Assembly: GCA_039587535.1 (NCBI GenBank)
Contig: JBDHIF010000003.1
Location: 1-64,000, forward strand
Origin: JAWLHJ01 sp039587535
GTDB lineage: Bacteria > Gemmatimonadota > Gemmatimonadetes > Longimicrobiales > Gaopeijiaceae
Reading direction: 5' to 3'
DNA: 64,000 bases
This document shows, one piece after another, positions 50,888-60,275 of the stretch. A model generated the notes under the pieces. The model did not search any database. It was not told where the DNA came from and saw only the letters and a list, made by a program, of their open reading frames with translations. Positions within the stretch are counted from its first letter, which is position 1, and the number at the start of each line of letters is the position of its first letter. The position numbers were made by a program, and so were the translations under genes.

Positions 50888-51742
50888 ATGAGCAAATCCG
50901 ACTTCATCATCCCCTTCGACCGCCTGCCGGAGCGGTTCGCCGAGCAGATCGAGCACCCCCCCGAACAGCCCGCCCCGACCCGCCCCGCAGCGACCATCGT
51001 GCTTCTGCGGGACGGAACGGACGGACTCGAGGTCCTGCTCATGCGCCGAAATCGCAACGCGGGATTCGTGCCCGGCGCGTACGTGTTCCCTGGCGGGCGG
51101 GTGGACGGCACGGACGCCACGACCGACGTGCTGGCGCGCCTGGACGGCCTCAGCCCAGAGGTAGCCGAAGAGCGACTCGCCCTCCGAGGCGCCGAGCCGC
51201 CCGCCATCGCCTACTATCTGGCCGCATTGCGGGAGGCCTTCGAGGAGACCGGCATTCTCATCGGCCGACGGGAAGGCGGTGACCCGCTCGCCACCGCGGC
51301 CTCGAGCGACGTGGTGAACCAGGTCCGCGACGACGTGATGGAGGACAGGATCGGATTCGGGGAGGCGCTGGATCGCCTGGGCTGCCGGGTGGACGGGCGT
51401 TCGGTGGAGTACCTGGCGCACTGGATCACCCCGCTGGCCGAGCCCCGGCGTTACGACACGCGCTTCTTCGCCGCCCACGTGACTGGGGGAAGCGAGCCCA
51501 TCGTGGACCCGAGAGAGATGACGGACGCTGTCTGGATCACGCCCGGCGGTGCCTTGCGTCGGTACGACCAGGGCTCCCTCCCCATGGTTTTCCCCACGAT
51601 CAAGACATTGGAGCAGCTCGCCGGCCATCCCGACGCGAGCACGGCGCTCCAGCGCATCGGGGAAGCGCCGGTCCGGACCATCCTCCCCAGCCTGGTCATC
51701 ACGCCCACCGGCGTGGGACTGGAGCTCGACGAGGAAGGGTGA
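50888..51742 (+). CDS. NUDIX hydrolase (NUDT19-like)
   Basis: The protein is 284 residues. The NUDIX fold begins at A-A-T-I-V-L-L-R-D, with M-R-R-N-R-N-A-G-F-V-P-G-A-Y-V-F-P-G-G-R-V. The catalytic helix is A-A-L-R-E-A-F-E-E-T-G-I-L. About 45 extra residues separate the G-G and R-E-A-x-E-E parts, as in NUDT19/RP2p-type enzymes acting on CoA derivatives. That substrate class is inference. It follows the gamma-glutamyltransferase gene by 29 bases on the same strand. Confidence 0.87.
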   Translation: MSKSDFIIPFDRLPERFAEQIEHPPEQPAPTRPAATIVLLRDGTDGLEVLLMRRNRNAGFVPGAYVFPGGRVDGTDATTDVLARLDGLSPEVAEERLALRGAEPPAIAYYLAALREAFEETGILIGRREGGDPLATAASSDVVNQVRDDVMEDRIGFGEALDRLGCRVDGRSVEYLAHWITPLAEPRRYDTRFFAAHVTGGSEPIVDPREMTDAVWITPGGALRRYDQGSLPMVFPTIKTLEQLAGHPDASTALQRIGEAPVRTILPSLVITPTGVGLELDEEG

Positions 51743-51743
51743 T

Positions 51744-53099
51744 CTGAGAGCCGGGGCAACGGGCCTGAAGAGACGGCTCGGATCCGCCCTGGCGCTTTGG
51801 GCCGTCCTCGGGCCCGGGCACGCGGTCGCGCAGGATCCCGAGTCGGGGCCACCTCTGGAGGTGCTTCACGGCTTCACCTTGGTGGATGGACTCGGCGGCC
51901 CACCGGTGCCCCGAGCCGCCATCGCCGCCCGAGGCACCGAGATCGTCGATGCCGGTCCCTTGGAGGACATTCTCCGGCGGGTGCCCGGGGCGCAGAGTGC
52001 GCTGCGCATCGATCTGGGCGGAGGCTGGGTGATCCCTGGGCTCATCGATGCCCACGTCCATCTGGCCACGGTCCCCGATCGTGACGCCGCCGTGGCCGAG
52101 CTCGAGCGCCTCCTCCGGTCGGGGATCACAGCCGTCCGTGACATGGCCGGGGACGCCCGCCTGCTGGCAGCCCTGTCGCTCGAGGCCCGCACCGGCCGAA
52201 TCGTCGCTCCAGACATCCACTACTCGGCGTTGGTCGCCGGACCCTCGTTCTTCGAGGACCCCAGGGCGCGCTCCGCCGCCGAAGGCGTCGCTCCCGGCGC
52301 GGCCCACTGGCTCCAGGCCGTGGGGCCCGAGACCGACCTCACGCTCGCGATAGCCCGCGCTAGGGGGACATCGGCCACGGGCCTCAAGATCTATGCCGAT
52401 CTGGACGAAGACCTGGTGCGTCGACTCACGGCGGAAGCCCACCGTCAGGGAATGCCGGTCTGGGCCCACGCCACGGTATACCCCGCTCGCCCGATGGCGG
52501 TGGTTCGAGGCGGGGTAGACGTGATTTCCCACGCGTGCCCCTTGGCCTGGGAGGCGATGGCCGAGGTGCCCAACCGATACCACCATACAAGGCGACCAGA
52601 GTACGAACGGGTATCCGCCGACGCGCCAGTGTTCGGCGCCCTGCTCCGGGAGATGGCGAGCCGCGGAACGATTCTCGACGCCACCCTCGCGATGCACAGT
52701 CGCTTGGAGGGCGGCCCGGTCGAAGGAGCCGGTCCGGCACCGGCGGGCCCTCCCGCCATCTGCGACAGAGCGTTCGCCAGGGACCTGGTGCGGAAAGCCC
52801 ACGAGCTGGGAGTCCCCATCGCTGCGGGCACGGATTTCAGCACTGGACCGGACGAGCCACCGGCACTCTTCCTGGAGCTCCAGGCCCTCGTGGAGCACGC
52901 GGGCCTGACACCCATGCAGGTCATCGAGGCTGCCACGCGGACTGCGGCGACAGCGATGGGCCTTCAGGACACAGTCGGCACCCTCCAGTCCGGCAGCACG
53001 CTGACATTCGTCCTGCTCGGTGCGGACCCTACCGCGGATATCCGCAACCTGCTATCAGTCCGGGAGGTCTGGAAGAACGCCGTTCGCTACCCCGGGTGA
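51744..53099 (+). CDS. Amidohydrolase family protein with signal peptide
   Basis: This is a metal-dependent amidohydrolase with G-L-I-D-A-H-V-H-L as the first metal site. Later ligands are His in W-A-H-A-T-V and I-S-H-A-C, and Asp in A-G-T-D-F-S. A signal peptide (L-G-S-A-L-A-L-W-A-V-L-G-P-G-H-A-V-A-Q) indicates export. The start is unclear. No ATG, GTG or TTG lies in frame just before the signal peptide. A CTG at 51744, with AGGAAGGG overlapping the end of the NUDIX gene, is the best candidate, with CTG at 51765 next. Related proteins are annotated as imidazolonepropionase-like or prolidase-like; the substrate is not readable here. Confidence 0.8.
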   Translation: MRAGATGLKRRLGSALALWAVLGPGHAVAQDPESGPPLEVLHGFTLVDGLGGPPVPRAAIAARGTEIVDAGPLEDILRRVPGAQSALRIDLGGGWVIPGLIDAHVHLATVPDRDAAVAELERLLRSGITAVRDMAGDARLLAALSLEARTGRIVAPDIHYSALVAGPSFFEDPRARSAAEGVAPGAAHWLQAVGPETDLTLAIARARGTSATGLKIYADLDEDLVRRLTAEAHRQGMPVWAHATVYPARPMAVVRGGVDVISHACPLAWEAMAEVPNRYHHTRRPEYERVSADAPVFGALLREMASRGTILDATLAMHSRLEGGPVEGAGPAPAGPPAICDRAFARDLVRKAHELGVPIAAGTDFSTGPDEPPALFLELQALVEHAGLTPMQVIEAATRTAATAMGLQDTVGTLQSGSTLTFVLLGADPTADIRNLLSVREVWKNAVRYPG

Positions 53100-53227
53100 T
53101 GCCGCTCCGCCCGCCCGCCCCGTCGGAGAGGGAGCTAAGCGCTCCGCGACGACGCGCCTCATCTCGAGCGTGCGACCTGCGCACGCCCTAAGCTTCTCCA
53201 CTTCCACCCACTCCCGGAGGCCCCCAC

Positions 53228-53623
53228 ATGTCTGATCCCGCCCCCCAAGACGGAAAGCCAATCTGGTTCATCAACCGGGGCGTCCTCGTGGTCCGTCCCC
53301 GTCAGCCGTTCGTGGATTGGGTCTGCTCGTTCGATCAGGACGGACCGGTGGATCCGCATGACGCGCGGGACTCGGTCAACTCCTTCCTGGTACCCGAGTT
53401 CGACGACCCGGAAGAGACCGCGGACTGGGTGGAGGCCAACATCGGGACCGTCTTCGAGATCATGCTCAACGACTGGGTCATGGATCCGGAGCACTGGCCC
53501 CGGGACCGAGGTTGGGAGGCCTTCGAAGAGTGGTTCGAGCTCGAATACGTCGAGCTCGCCTGGGACCTGGTCGACGAGCCGCTCACCAGCGATCCTCCGA
53601 CGACCGACGGCCACCCCGGCTAG
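53228..53623 (+). CDS. Acidic hypothetical protein
   Basis: This 131-residue acidic protein is rich in Trp, Asp and Glu. The sequence begins with I-W-F-I-N-R-G-V-L-V-V-R-P and ends in several aromatic helices: W-E-A-F-E-E-W-F-E-L-E-Y. There is no signal peptide or membrane helix. GGAGG about 8 bases before the ATG supports the start. I recognise the general type from other bacteria as conserved and uncharacterised, but cannot name a family. Confidence 0.7.
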   Translation: MSDPAPQDGKPIWFINRGVLVVRPRQPFVDWVCSFDQDGPVDPHDARDSVNSFLVPEFDDPEETADWVEANIGTVFEIMLNDWVMDPEHWPRDRGWEAFEEWFELEYVELAWDLVDEPLTSDPPTTDGHPG

Positions 53624-53630
53624 CTATGAG

Positions 53631-53677
53631 CGGACCCACCACGGTCAAGCGCCAGGGCGTCGGCCGTGGCGGGTCCG
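53631..53677. terminator. Long terminator-like inverted repeat
   Basis: A 14-bp stem with one mismatch (CGGACCCACCACGG with CCGTGGCGGGTCCG) encloses a 19-base loop. It lies between the convergent 131-residue hypothetical and the ETF-quinone oxidoreductase gene and can serve both. Confidence 0.6.
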
Positions 53678-53717
53678 AACCACCTCTATACGGTTCTCCG
53701 GACCAGAAGCCCCCCGA

Positions 53718-55403
53718 CTACATCTGACGATACGCCGGGCCGCTCCCACCCTCCCTGGGCGTCCACCGGGGCCCGATCACGTCCGTAGCCTTGCAGTCCA
53801 CACAATTCGGAGCGTTCACCACCAGCTTGTCACCATCACGCTCATAGACGCCGGCCGGACACATGTGGACGTACATCTCCGCAGCCTCGGCGCTCACGTC
53901 CTCACCCACGATGAGGTGGCTGGGAATGTCGTCGCGGGTCTGATTCCCGGCCTTGTACACGGCGTCCACCTTTGAGAAGGTGAGCTTGCCGTCGGGGACG
54001 AACGGCTCCGCCTGCGCTGCCAAGGTCTTGGTTTCCGCAGCATCCTCCTCCACACCGATCCGTCCACCGGGGAACGCACCCTTGGTGAGGGTCATGAGCC
54101 CGGCCTTGGCACCACCGGCCACGAAGCCACCCTTGAAGGCCAACCTCATGTTTCGGCGCTCCTTCAGGTCCTTCATGATGACGCTCTGGTCGACGGCCGC
54201 CGTGTAGCCCGCCAAGGCATCCGCCGAGGTATCGCCCTTCTTCAGCGCCTCGAAGATCTGACGTGCCGCCATGATCCCGGAATGCATGGCGTAGTGGATG
54301 CCCTTCAGCGAGGACACCTCCACGTATCCCGCGGCGTCTCCCACGATGCAAAGCCCGTCGCCGTGACGGCGCTCGGGGACCGAGTAGAAGCCACCCTCGG
54401 GAATGGTCTTGGCGCCCCACTCGACCATCTCGCCACCCTCGAGATAGGGGCGGAAAAGGGGGTGCAGCTTCATCCGCTGCAGAGCCTCGTGGACGTCGAA
54501 GCGGGCGTCCTCGTAGTCCATGCCCACCACCAACCCGATGGCGATCTGGTCGTCGGCCATGGGATAGGCGAATGAGCCACCGAACATCTTGCCGCTGAGG
54601 GGCCAGCCCATCGTGTGGATGATCCGGTCCAGGGGCTTCTTCACCTCCCAGATCTCCTTGACGCCCAGGGCATAGATCTGAGGGTTCTGCGAGGTGACAC
54701 CTTGCCAGTCGAGCCAGGCCTGGCTCAGCGGTCCTCGTGTACCCTCCGACAGCACCGTGACCCGGGCGGTGAGGTCCATGGGGGGCATGGCGTCAGGGCC
54801 CGACGGCTCACCGTCTCGCCCGAGGCCGGCCGGGGTGGTCCGGACACCGATCACCTTCTGGTCCTCTACGAGCAGTGAGTCAACCGGGAACCCGGGAAAG
54901 ACGTTCACGCCGAGCCCCTCGGCCTGCTCGCCCAACCAGCGGACCATCTCGCAGATGGATGCGATGTAGTTGCCGTGGTTCTTCATCGTGGGCGGGGTGG
55001 GAATCCGCACCGACCCCGATCCCGTGAGGTAGTACACGGCCTCCTTTTCCACCGGCCTGCGAAACGGGAAGTCCCCGACCTGCATCTCGGGAAAGAGCTC
55101 CTTGAACGCGCTGGGGTTGACCACGGCGCCCGACAGGTTGTGCTCGCCGAGCTGACCGGCCTTCTCCAGCACGCCGATCTCGAGCTCCCCGATTTCGCCC
55201 CCGGCCTCGTTGTCCTGCTTCACCAGGCGCGCGAGCTCGATCGCACCCGCGAGGCCAGCGGGACCACCACCGACGAAGACCACGTCCATGGGCACCGCTT
55301 CCTCGTCCGGTGTATCCTCGACGATGAGCCGGCTGCGGGGCAGAGGGGGCTGGGCGTCGAGCGGACGGACGGCGTTGCGCAGGAGGCTGCTGCCCTCGGA
55401 CAT
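53718..55403 (-). CDS. Electron-transfer flavoprotein:quinone oxidoreductase, three-cysteine variant
   Basis: ETF-QO passes electrons from acyl-CoA dehydrogenases, via ETF, to the quinone pool. The 561-residue protein has an FAD-binding V-V-F-V-G-G-G-P-A-G-L-A near residue 42 and the I-H-Y-A-M-H-S-G-I-M-A-A segment. The C-terminal iron-sulfur region shows C-P-A-G-V-Y-E and N-C-V-D-C-K-A-T-D. Classical enzymes read N-C-V-x-C-K-T-C-D, so the fourth cluster ligand is Thr here. The ATG at 55403 has GGAG 7 bases upstream. It is divergent from the ChlI-like gene. No etfA or etfB is in the window. Confidence 0.9.
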   Translation of the reverse strand: MSEGSSLLRNAVRPLDAQPPLPRSRLIVEDTPDEEAVPMDVVFVGGGPAGLAGAIELARLVKQDNEAGGEIGELEIGVLEKAGQLGEHNLSGAVVNPSAFKELFPEMQVGDFPFRRPVEKEAVYYLTGSGSVRIPTPPTMKNHGNYIASICEMVRWLGEQAEGLGVNVFPGFPVDSLLVEDQKVIGVRTTPAGLGRDGEPSGPDAMPPMDLTARVTVLSEGTRGPLSQAWLDWQGVTSQNPQIYALGVKEIWEVKKPLDRIIHTMGWPLSGKMFGGSFAYPMADDQIAIGLVVGMDYEDARFDVHEALQRMKLHPLFRPYLEGGEMVEWGAKTIPEGGFYSVPERRHGDGLCIVGDAAGYVEVSSLKGIHYAMHSGIMAARQIFEALKKGDTSADALAGYTAAVDQSVIMKDLKERRNMRLAFKGGFVAGGAKAGLMTLTKGAFPGGRIGVEEDAAETKTLAAQAEPFVPDGKLTFSKVDAVYKAGNQTRDDIPSHLIVGEDVSAEAAEMYVHMCPAGVYERDGDKLVVNAPNCVDCKATDVIGPRWTPREGGSGPAYRQM

Positions 55404-55570
55404 GATGGCTCCGCTGTTGTAGGAACCGGCTCTCGCGTCCCCACTCGGGACGCCCGCCGCACAGGTCGGACCCGCGCAGCCAGCCGTGTGTATCGAATCG
55501 ACTCCGGACACTCGGTGGTCGTGACCGACGGATAAGATCGCCAACAATCCCAGTGGGAGAAACCCGACGG

Positions 55571-57043
55571 ATGAGCGACAGACGCCCCACCACCCTCGGC
55601 GCCCTGAAGGCTTCGGGATACGCGACACGCACGGTCAAAGACGAGATGCGTGCGAATCTCGTCCGCAAGCTGAAATCCGGGGCGGATCTCTTCCCCGGCA
55701 TCCAGGGATACGACGACACGGTGACACCGCAGATCGTCAACGCTGTTCTGGCGAAGCACGACTTCATCCTCCTCGGGCTCCGCGGCCAGGCGAAGAGTCG
55801 TATTCTGCGCCAGCTCGTCTCCCTCCTCGACGAAGCGATGCCGATCCTGGCGGGGAGCGAGGTGAACGACGACCCCCTCGCGCCCATCTCCAAGTTCGGC
55901 AAGCTCCTGGTGGACGAGCACGGGGACGACGCGCCGGTGGAGTGGGTGGAGCGGGAGCACCGGTACGTGGAGAAGCTGGCCACGCCGGACGTGACCATCG
56001 CGGACATCATTGGCGACGTCGACCCCATCAAGGCCGCGAGAGGCGGCCACATCCTCGCCGACGAGCTCACCATCCACTACGGGCTTCTCCCCCGAGCGAA
56101 CCGGGGCGTCTTCGCCATCAACGAGCTACCGGACCTGGCGGGGAAGATCCAGGTGGGCCTCTTCAACATTCTCCAGGAGGGGGATGTTCAGGTGAAGGGG
56201 TACCCGATCAGGCTGGCGCTGGACGTCTTCATGGTGTTCACGGCGAACCCCGAGGACTACACGGCGCGCGGCAAGATCATCACGCCGCTCAAGGACCGCA
56301 TCGGGGCCGAGATCCGCACCCACTACCCCGACGATTTGGAGGTCGGCGTATCGATCACCGAGCAGGAAGCGTGGTCCGACCGAGACGTCCTCCCCGTTGA
56401 GGTCCCCGACTTCGTGGCCGAAACCGTCGAGCGCCTGGCCTTCCTCGCCCGCAAGGACAAGCGCGTGGATCAGCGTTCCGGAGTCAGCCAGCGCATGCCC
56501 ATCTCCGTCATGGAGACCGTGGTTTCCAACGCCGAGCGCCGAGCGCTCAGACACGGTGAAGACGTCGCGACCCCGCGCATGACCGACCTGTACGCCGCGC
56601 TCCCGGCCATCACCGGAAAGATGGAGCTGGAATACGAGGGTGAGCTGCACGGTGCCGATAAGATCGGGAGGGAGCTCATCCAGCTCGGCTCTTCCCAGGC
56701 CTTCGACGTCCGCGCGGCCGGCGCCGACGTCGACAGCATCGTACAGTACTTCGAGGGCGGAGGCGCTCTCCAGGTCGGCGAGGATTCGGCGGCCGCGGCT
56801 TGCGTGAAGGGGTTCAGCGCGGTCCCCGGCCTGCTGGAGCTCGTGCAGAGCGTGGGCCTGGCGCCCAAGAGCGCCAGCGACGGCGTGCGCGCCGCGGCGT
56901 GCGAGCTGGTGCTCGAGGCCCTGGTGGCGCAGCGTCGCATCAGCCGGACGTCATCCGGCGGGTATGCCCGCTCTCTTCACCAGGATCCCCCACAAGGGAA
57001 GGGCTACAAGGGCTTCGACCCCATGGGCGGGATCGAGGGCTAA
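55571..57043 (+). CDS. ChlI/MoxR-like AAA+ ATPase (magnesium chelatase subunit I family)
   Basis: The 490-residue AAA+ protein has a modified Walker A G-L-R-G-Q-A-K-S and a Walker B-like G-V-F-A-I-N-E-L-P-D-L, where Asn stands in place of the usual Asp. F-T-A-N-P-E-D-Y follows as sensor 1. The ATPase core resembles ChlI and the MoxR group. Such proteins normally work with a von Willebrand A partner, which is not adjacent here. The ATG at 55571 follows GGGAGA at 55555-55560; a GTG at 55553 is possible. Its target is unknown. No chlorophyll genes are near, so a real magnesium chelatase role is unlikely. Confidence 0.78.
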   Translation: MSDRRPTTLGALKASGYATRTVKDEMRANLVRKLKSGADLFPGIQGYDDTVTPQIVNAVLAKHDFILLGLRGQAKSRILRQLVSLLDEAMPILAGSEVNDDPLAPISKFGKLLVDEHGDDAPVEWVEREHRYVEKLATPDVTIADIIGDVDPIKAARGGHILADELTIHYGLLPRANRGVFAINELPDLAGKIQVGLFNILQEGDVQVKGYPIRLALDVFMVFTANPEDYTARGKIITPLKDRIGAEIRTHYPDDLEVGVSITEQEAWSDRDVLPVEVPDFVAETVERLAFLARKDKRVDQRSGVSQRMPISVMETVVSNAERRALRHGEDVATPRMTDLYAALPAITGKMELEYEGELHGADKIGRELIQLGSSQAFDVRAAGADVDSIVQYFEGGGALQVGEDSAAAACVKGFSAVPGLLELVQSVGLAPKSASDGVRAAACELVLEALVAQRRISRTSSGGYARSLHQDPPQGKGYKGFDPMGGIEG

Positions 57044-57050
57044 CCGGACT

Positions 57051-57071
57051 GCGGGCCCCGAGCGGGCCCGC
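57051..57071 (+). terminator. Hairpin after the ChlI-like gene
   Basis: A perfect 8-bp stem, GCGGGCCC with GGGCCCGC, encloses the loop CGAGC and begins 8 bases after the stop codon. No T-run follows. It is immediately followed by two TACGTA palindromes. Confidence 0.55.
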
Positions 57072-57087
57072 TACGTAGGGATACGTA
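57072..57087. promoter_or_regulatory. Paired TACGTA palindromes upstream of the LuxR-type regulator
   Basis: TACGTA occurs at 57072-57077 and 57082-57087, centred 10 bases apart, which is one helical turn. It lies 90 bases upstream of the regulator's ATG. Autoregulatory binding is possible but unproven. Confidence 0.3.
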
Positions 57088-57176
57088 CAGAAGTCGGCTC
57101 GCAGCATCGATAACCTGGGGGTACATTCGCCCACAATCCCCGGGCCGAGAGTGGACCCGCTGCCGGGAGCCGACAG

Positions 57177-60100
57177 ATGAGCAGCTCACAACACCACGGT
57201 CGCGGCGCCCTGCCCCGAGACCTTCCCCTGGTGGGGCGGCGAGACGACCTCGAACGCCTCTTCCGGCTCTTCGGTCACGAAAGCCGTGTGCCCCCGTTTC
57301 GGCTCCTGACCGGTGACCCCGGCGTGGGCAAGTCGCGCATCGCGAGGGCCTTTTCCGAGGAAGCCGGCCGTCGCGGCTGGACCGTGGCCACCGGGCGTGC
57401 GTACCCGGTGGAGTCGGGTATGCCGTACAGCCTGATCTCCGACGCCTTCCTCCCCATACTCCGGTCATTCGACGAAGCTGCGCTCACCGTCCTCACGCGC
57501 GGGACTTCCGGCGATCTCAGGCAGCTCTTCCCAGCCCTCGGCGGCAGCGACTCCAACGAGGGCGATGCGTGGGACCCCGGCGAGTCGCGAACACGCCTTT
57601 TCTGGAGCTTCACCGAGTTCGTGAAGAGGCTGGCGGAGCGGGACCCGGTCCTGATCGTGGCGGAAGACCTCCACTGGGCCGACCCCTCGTCTCTGTCTCT
57701 ACTCCACTTCCTCACGCGCCAGCTCCAGGGCGAATCCATCCGCATCCTCGCCACGGCCTCACGAGGATACGGTCAGGGCCTGGACGCGTTGGATCGGTTC
57801 GAGCGCTCTCTGGGCTCTTTGGGTGTCATGGGAGCACACGAGCTTTCTCCGTTGGAGCAAGCCGACGTCGAGGAGCTCCTCCACACCGTGTTCCAGGTGG
57901 AAGGCACCCCGCTCCGCGACTTCGCGGCACATCTGTTCGAGTGGACACACGGGAATCCCTACTTCCTCGAAGAGATGCTCAAGGCGCTTGTGGAGTCAGG
58001 AAGGCTTTATCAGCGGGACGGGACTTGGTTGGGATGGGGCGTGGAGCGCCTCGACCTTCCGGGATCGGTTCGGGACGTGCTTCTCTTGCGCCTCCGAGCG
58101 CTCTCTCCGACAGCCCGGTCCGTGGCAGACCTCGTCGCGGTGAGCGGCGGGCGTGTCCCCGTCAGGGCGCTGGAGCATGCTGCGGATCTGGACGACGAGG
58201 AGACGATGCTGGCCGTCGAGGAGCTCGCTGCCCAGGGCGTGGTGATCGAGCAGGAAGAGGAACGAGAGGTGTTCGCGGAATTGAGCCACCCGATGATCCG
58301 GGAGACGCTCTATCGCGACCTGGGACCGTCCCGCCGCCGGAGGCTGCATCGCACGCTGGCGGAGGCCCTCGAACGGATGTACGGCGATGACGGCGCTCCT
58401 GTCGATCAGCTCGCGTATCACTTCGAGCGTAGTGGAGCTCCCTCGTCCGATCCCAAGGCGGTCCGCTACCTGACGGACGCAGGCCGCTCGGCCTTGAGGC
58501 GGCACGCGGACAAGGAAGCGGTGGCCTACCTCTCGGCGGCGCTGTCGCGCCACCCTTCGACCGGCAACGGCGCAGCATCCGAAAGCGGTCCAGGTGCCGC
58601 CGACCAGGGATCGACCGAAGTCGAGGCCCGTGCCCCTCTTCAGGCGAGCCTCGCCCGAGGGCTCGCCCGCCTGGGTCAGCACGACGAGGCTGCGGCCATC
58701 TGGAACGACCTGCTCGACGACGCAAGGAGGCGAGGCTCCACATCGGAGACCTCTCAAGCCCTGCGGCACCTCGGCCTGGTGGCCTTTTGGAGCGGTCGGC
58801 ACGAGGATGCGCTCGCGACCTATGACCAGGCCCTGGAAGAGATTCGGCAGGAGGGAGGGCAGATTGCCCTCGAAGCCCGGCTTCTCCTGGCTCGCGGGGT
58901 GGCGCTGCAGGAGCTCGGCCGCGCCGACGAAGCCCGCTCCTGCATCGAGCAGTGTCTCTCGGGCGCTCGTGAGCTGGACGACCCGACGCTGCTCGGGAGA
59001 GCCCACCGCGCCTTGGCGCTGCTCTATACCTGGACCGGAGAGGCCGACGAAGCGCGCCGCCATGGATGGCAGGCCGTGGAGCTCGCGGACCGAGCCCGTG
59101 ACCCGTATGTGCGCTTTTGGGGCCGCTGGGCTCTGGCCTCACTCGAGGGACTCACCGGGAACACGGGGGAGATGGAAGGGCTGATGGGCCAGGCTCGTCA
59201 GGTGGCAGAGGAGCTGAGGTCACCGGTCCTGAAGCTCTGGGTAACCGAGCTAGAGATCGAGTTCTTGTACGCCACGGGTGCCTGGGATGCCGCCATTGCC
59301 CAGGGCGAAGCAGCGATCCGTCTCGCCACGAATCTCAGCCAGACGAACCTTCTGCCTCGTCTCCTCGTGTGGACCGCCACCGTGTATATCGGCCGTGGGG
59401 ATCTGACACGCGCCCGGGAGCTGGCCGACCGGGCCTGGCAGATGGCGGGTCTGGACAGCGACGGCCTGGGCCGGACCGACGTTCACGTGGGCGTGCCGGC
59501 GCACATTGGACGCACGGCGTGCCTCGTAGCGGAGGGACGGTGGGACGAAGCCGCTCGTGTTGGAGAAGCCGGTGTGGTGCTGGCCGACCGGGCCGGATAC
59601 ATCTTCTGGAGCCTGCACCTCCTACTCCCGCTCCTGGCCGAGACCCACCTCCGCCGACGCGACCTCGAGTCGGCCCGAAAAGTCGCAGCACGTATGAGGA
59701 GGGAAGGCGCCCGCATTGGGCACCGACTGGCTACCGCCTGGGCCGACGGTTGTGACGGGTTGATCCTCTGGATCTCGGGCGATCTGGAGGCTTCCGTGAG
59801 CATGCTGCGCGACGGCGCCGAGGCCCTGGAGGAGATCCCGTTGTTCTACGACGCCGCGAGGATCCGGCGGCAGCTAGCAGGTCGCCTCGCCGAGCGGGAC
59901 CGCCCCGAGGAGGCCTTGGACGAGCTTCGCCGGGTCCACGAGACCTTCTCCCAGCTCGGAGCCCGGCCGGAGCTCGAGAAGACACGTGAGATGTTCGAGG
60001 AGCTCGACCGCCGACCCCCTACCCTTGTCGGTCACGGACCCGGCGCCGCGGAGCTCACTCCCCGAGAATGGGACGTCGCACTGTGCATCGCCCGTCGGAT

Positions 60101-60275
60101 GAGCAGCAAGGCGACAGGCAAGGCGCTGGGCATCCGCGAGCGAACCGTCACCACCCATCTCACGCGCATCTACAGGAAGCTGGACATCTCCGGGCGGGAG
60201 GAGCTCGGCGACCTGGTGCGTGAGGGTCGGTTGGCCGCACCCACCGGCGCACCCTATAAGCGGGACCGTCCGTAG
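57177..60275 (+). CDS. Large ATP-binding LuxR-family regulator (LAL/MalT-like)
   Basis: The 1032-residue protein has three parts. Residues about 15-330 are an AAA/STAND ATPase with Walker A G-D-P-G-V-G-K-S-R and Walker B V-L-I-V-A-E-D-L-H-W-A-D. Residues about 400-950 are helical TPR-like repeats. The last 65 residues are a LuxR helix-turn-helix: L-T-P-R-E-W-D-V-A, then R-E-R-T-V-T-T-H-L-T-R-I-Y-R-K-L. Such LAL regulators sense a ligand or protein through the repeats and activate transcription in an ATP-controlled way. It stands alone after the ChlI-like gene. The target genes are not identifiable. Confidence 0.9.
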   Translation: MSSSQHHGRGALPRDLPLVGRRDDLERLFRLFGHESRVPPFRLLTGDPGVGKSRIARAFSEEAGRRGWTVATGRAYPVESGMPYSLISDAFLPILRSFDEAALTVLTRGTSGDLRQLFPALGGSDSNEGDAWDPGESRTRLFWSFTEFVKRLAERDPVLIVAEDLHWADPSSLSLLHFLTRQLQGESIRILATASRGYGQGLDALDRFERSLGSLGVMGAHELSPLEQADVEELLHTVFQVEGTPLRDFAAHLFEWTHGNPYFLEEMLKALVESGRLYQRDGTWLGWGVERLDLPGSVRDVLLLRLRALSPTARSVADLVAVSGGRVPVRALEHAADLDDEETMLAVEELAAQGVVIEQEEEREVFAELSHPMIRETLYRDLGPSRRRRLHRTLAEALERMYGDDGAPVDQLAYHFERSGAPSSDPKAVRYLTDAGRSALRRHADKEAVAYLSAALSRHPSTGNGAASESGPGAADQGSTEVEARAPLQASLARGLARLGQHDEAAAIWNDLLDDARRRGSTSETSQALRHLGLVAFWSGRHEDALATYDQALEEIRQEGGQIALEARLLLARGVALQELGRADEARSCIEQCLSGARELDDPTLLGRAHRALALLYTWTGEADEARRHGWQAVELADRARDPYVRFWGRWALASLEGLTGNTGEMEGLMGQARQVAEELRSPVLKLWVTELEIEFLYATGAWDAAIAQGEAAIRLATNLSQTNLLPRLLVWTATVYIGRGDLTRARELADRAWQMAGLDSDGLGRTDVHVGVPAHIGRTACLVAEGRWDEAARVGEAGVVLADRAGYIFWSLHLLLPLLAETHLRRRDLESARKVAARMRREGARIGHRLATAWADGCDGLILWISGDLEASVSMLRDGAEALEEIPLFYDAARIRRQLAGRLAERDRPEEALDELRRVHETFSQLGARPELEKTREMFEELDRRPPTLVGHGPGAAELTPREWDVALCIARRMSSKATGKALGIRERTVTTHLTRIYRKLDISGREELGDLVREGRLAAPTGAPYKRDRP

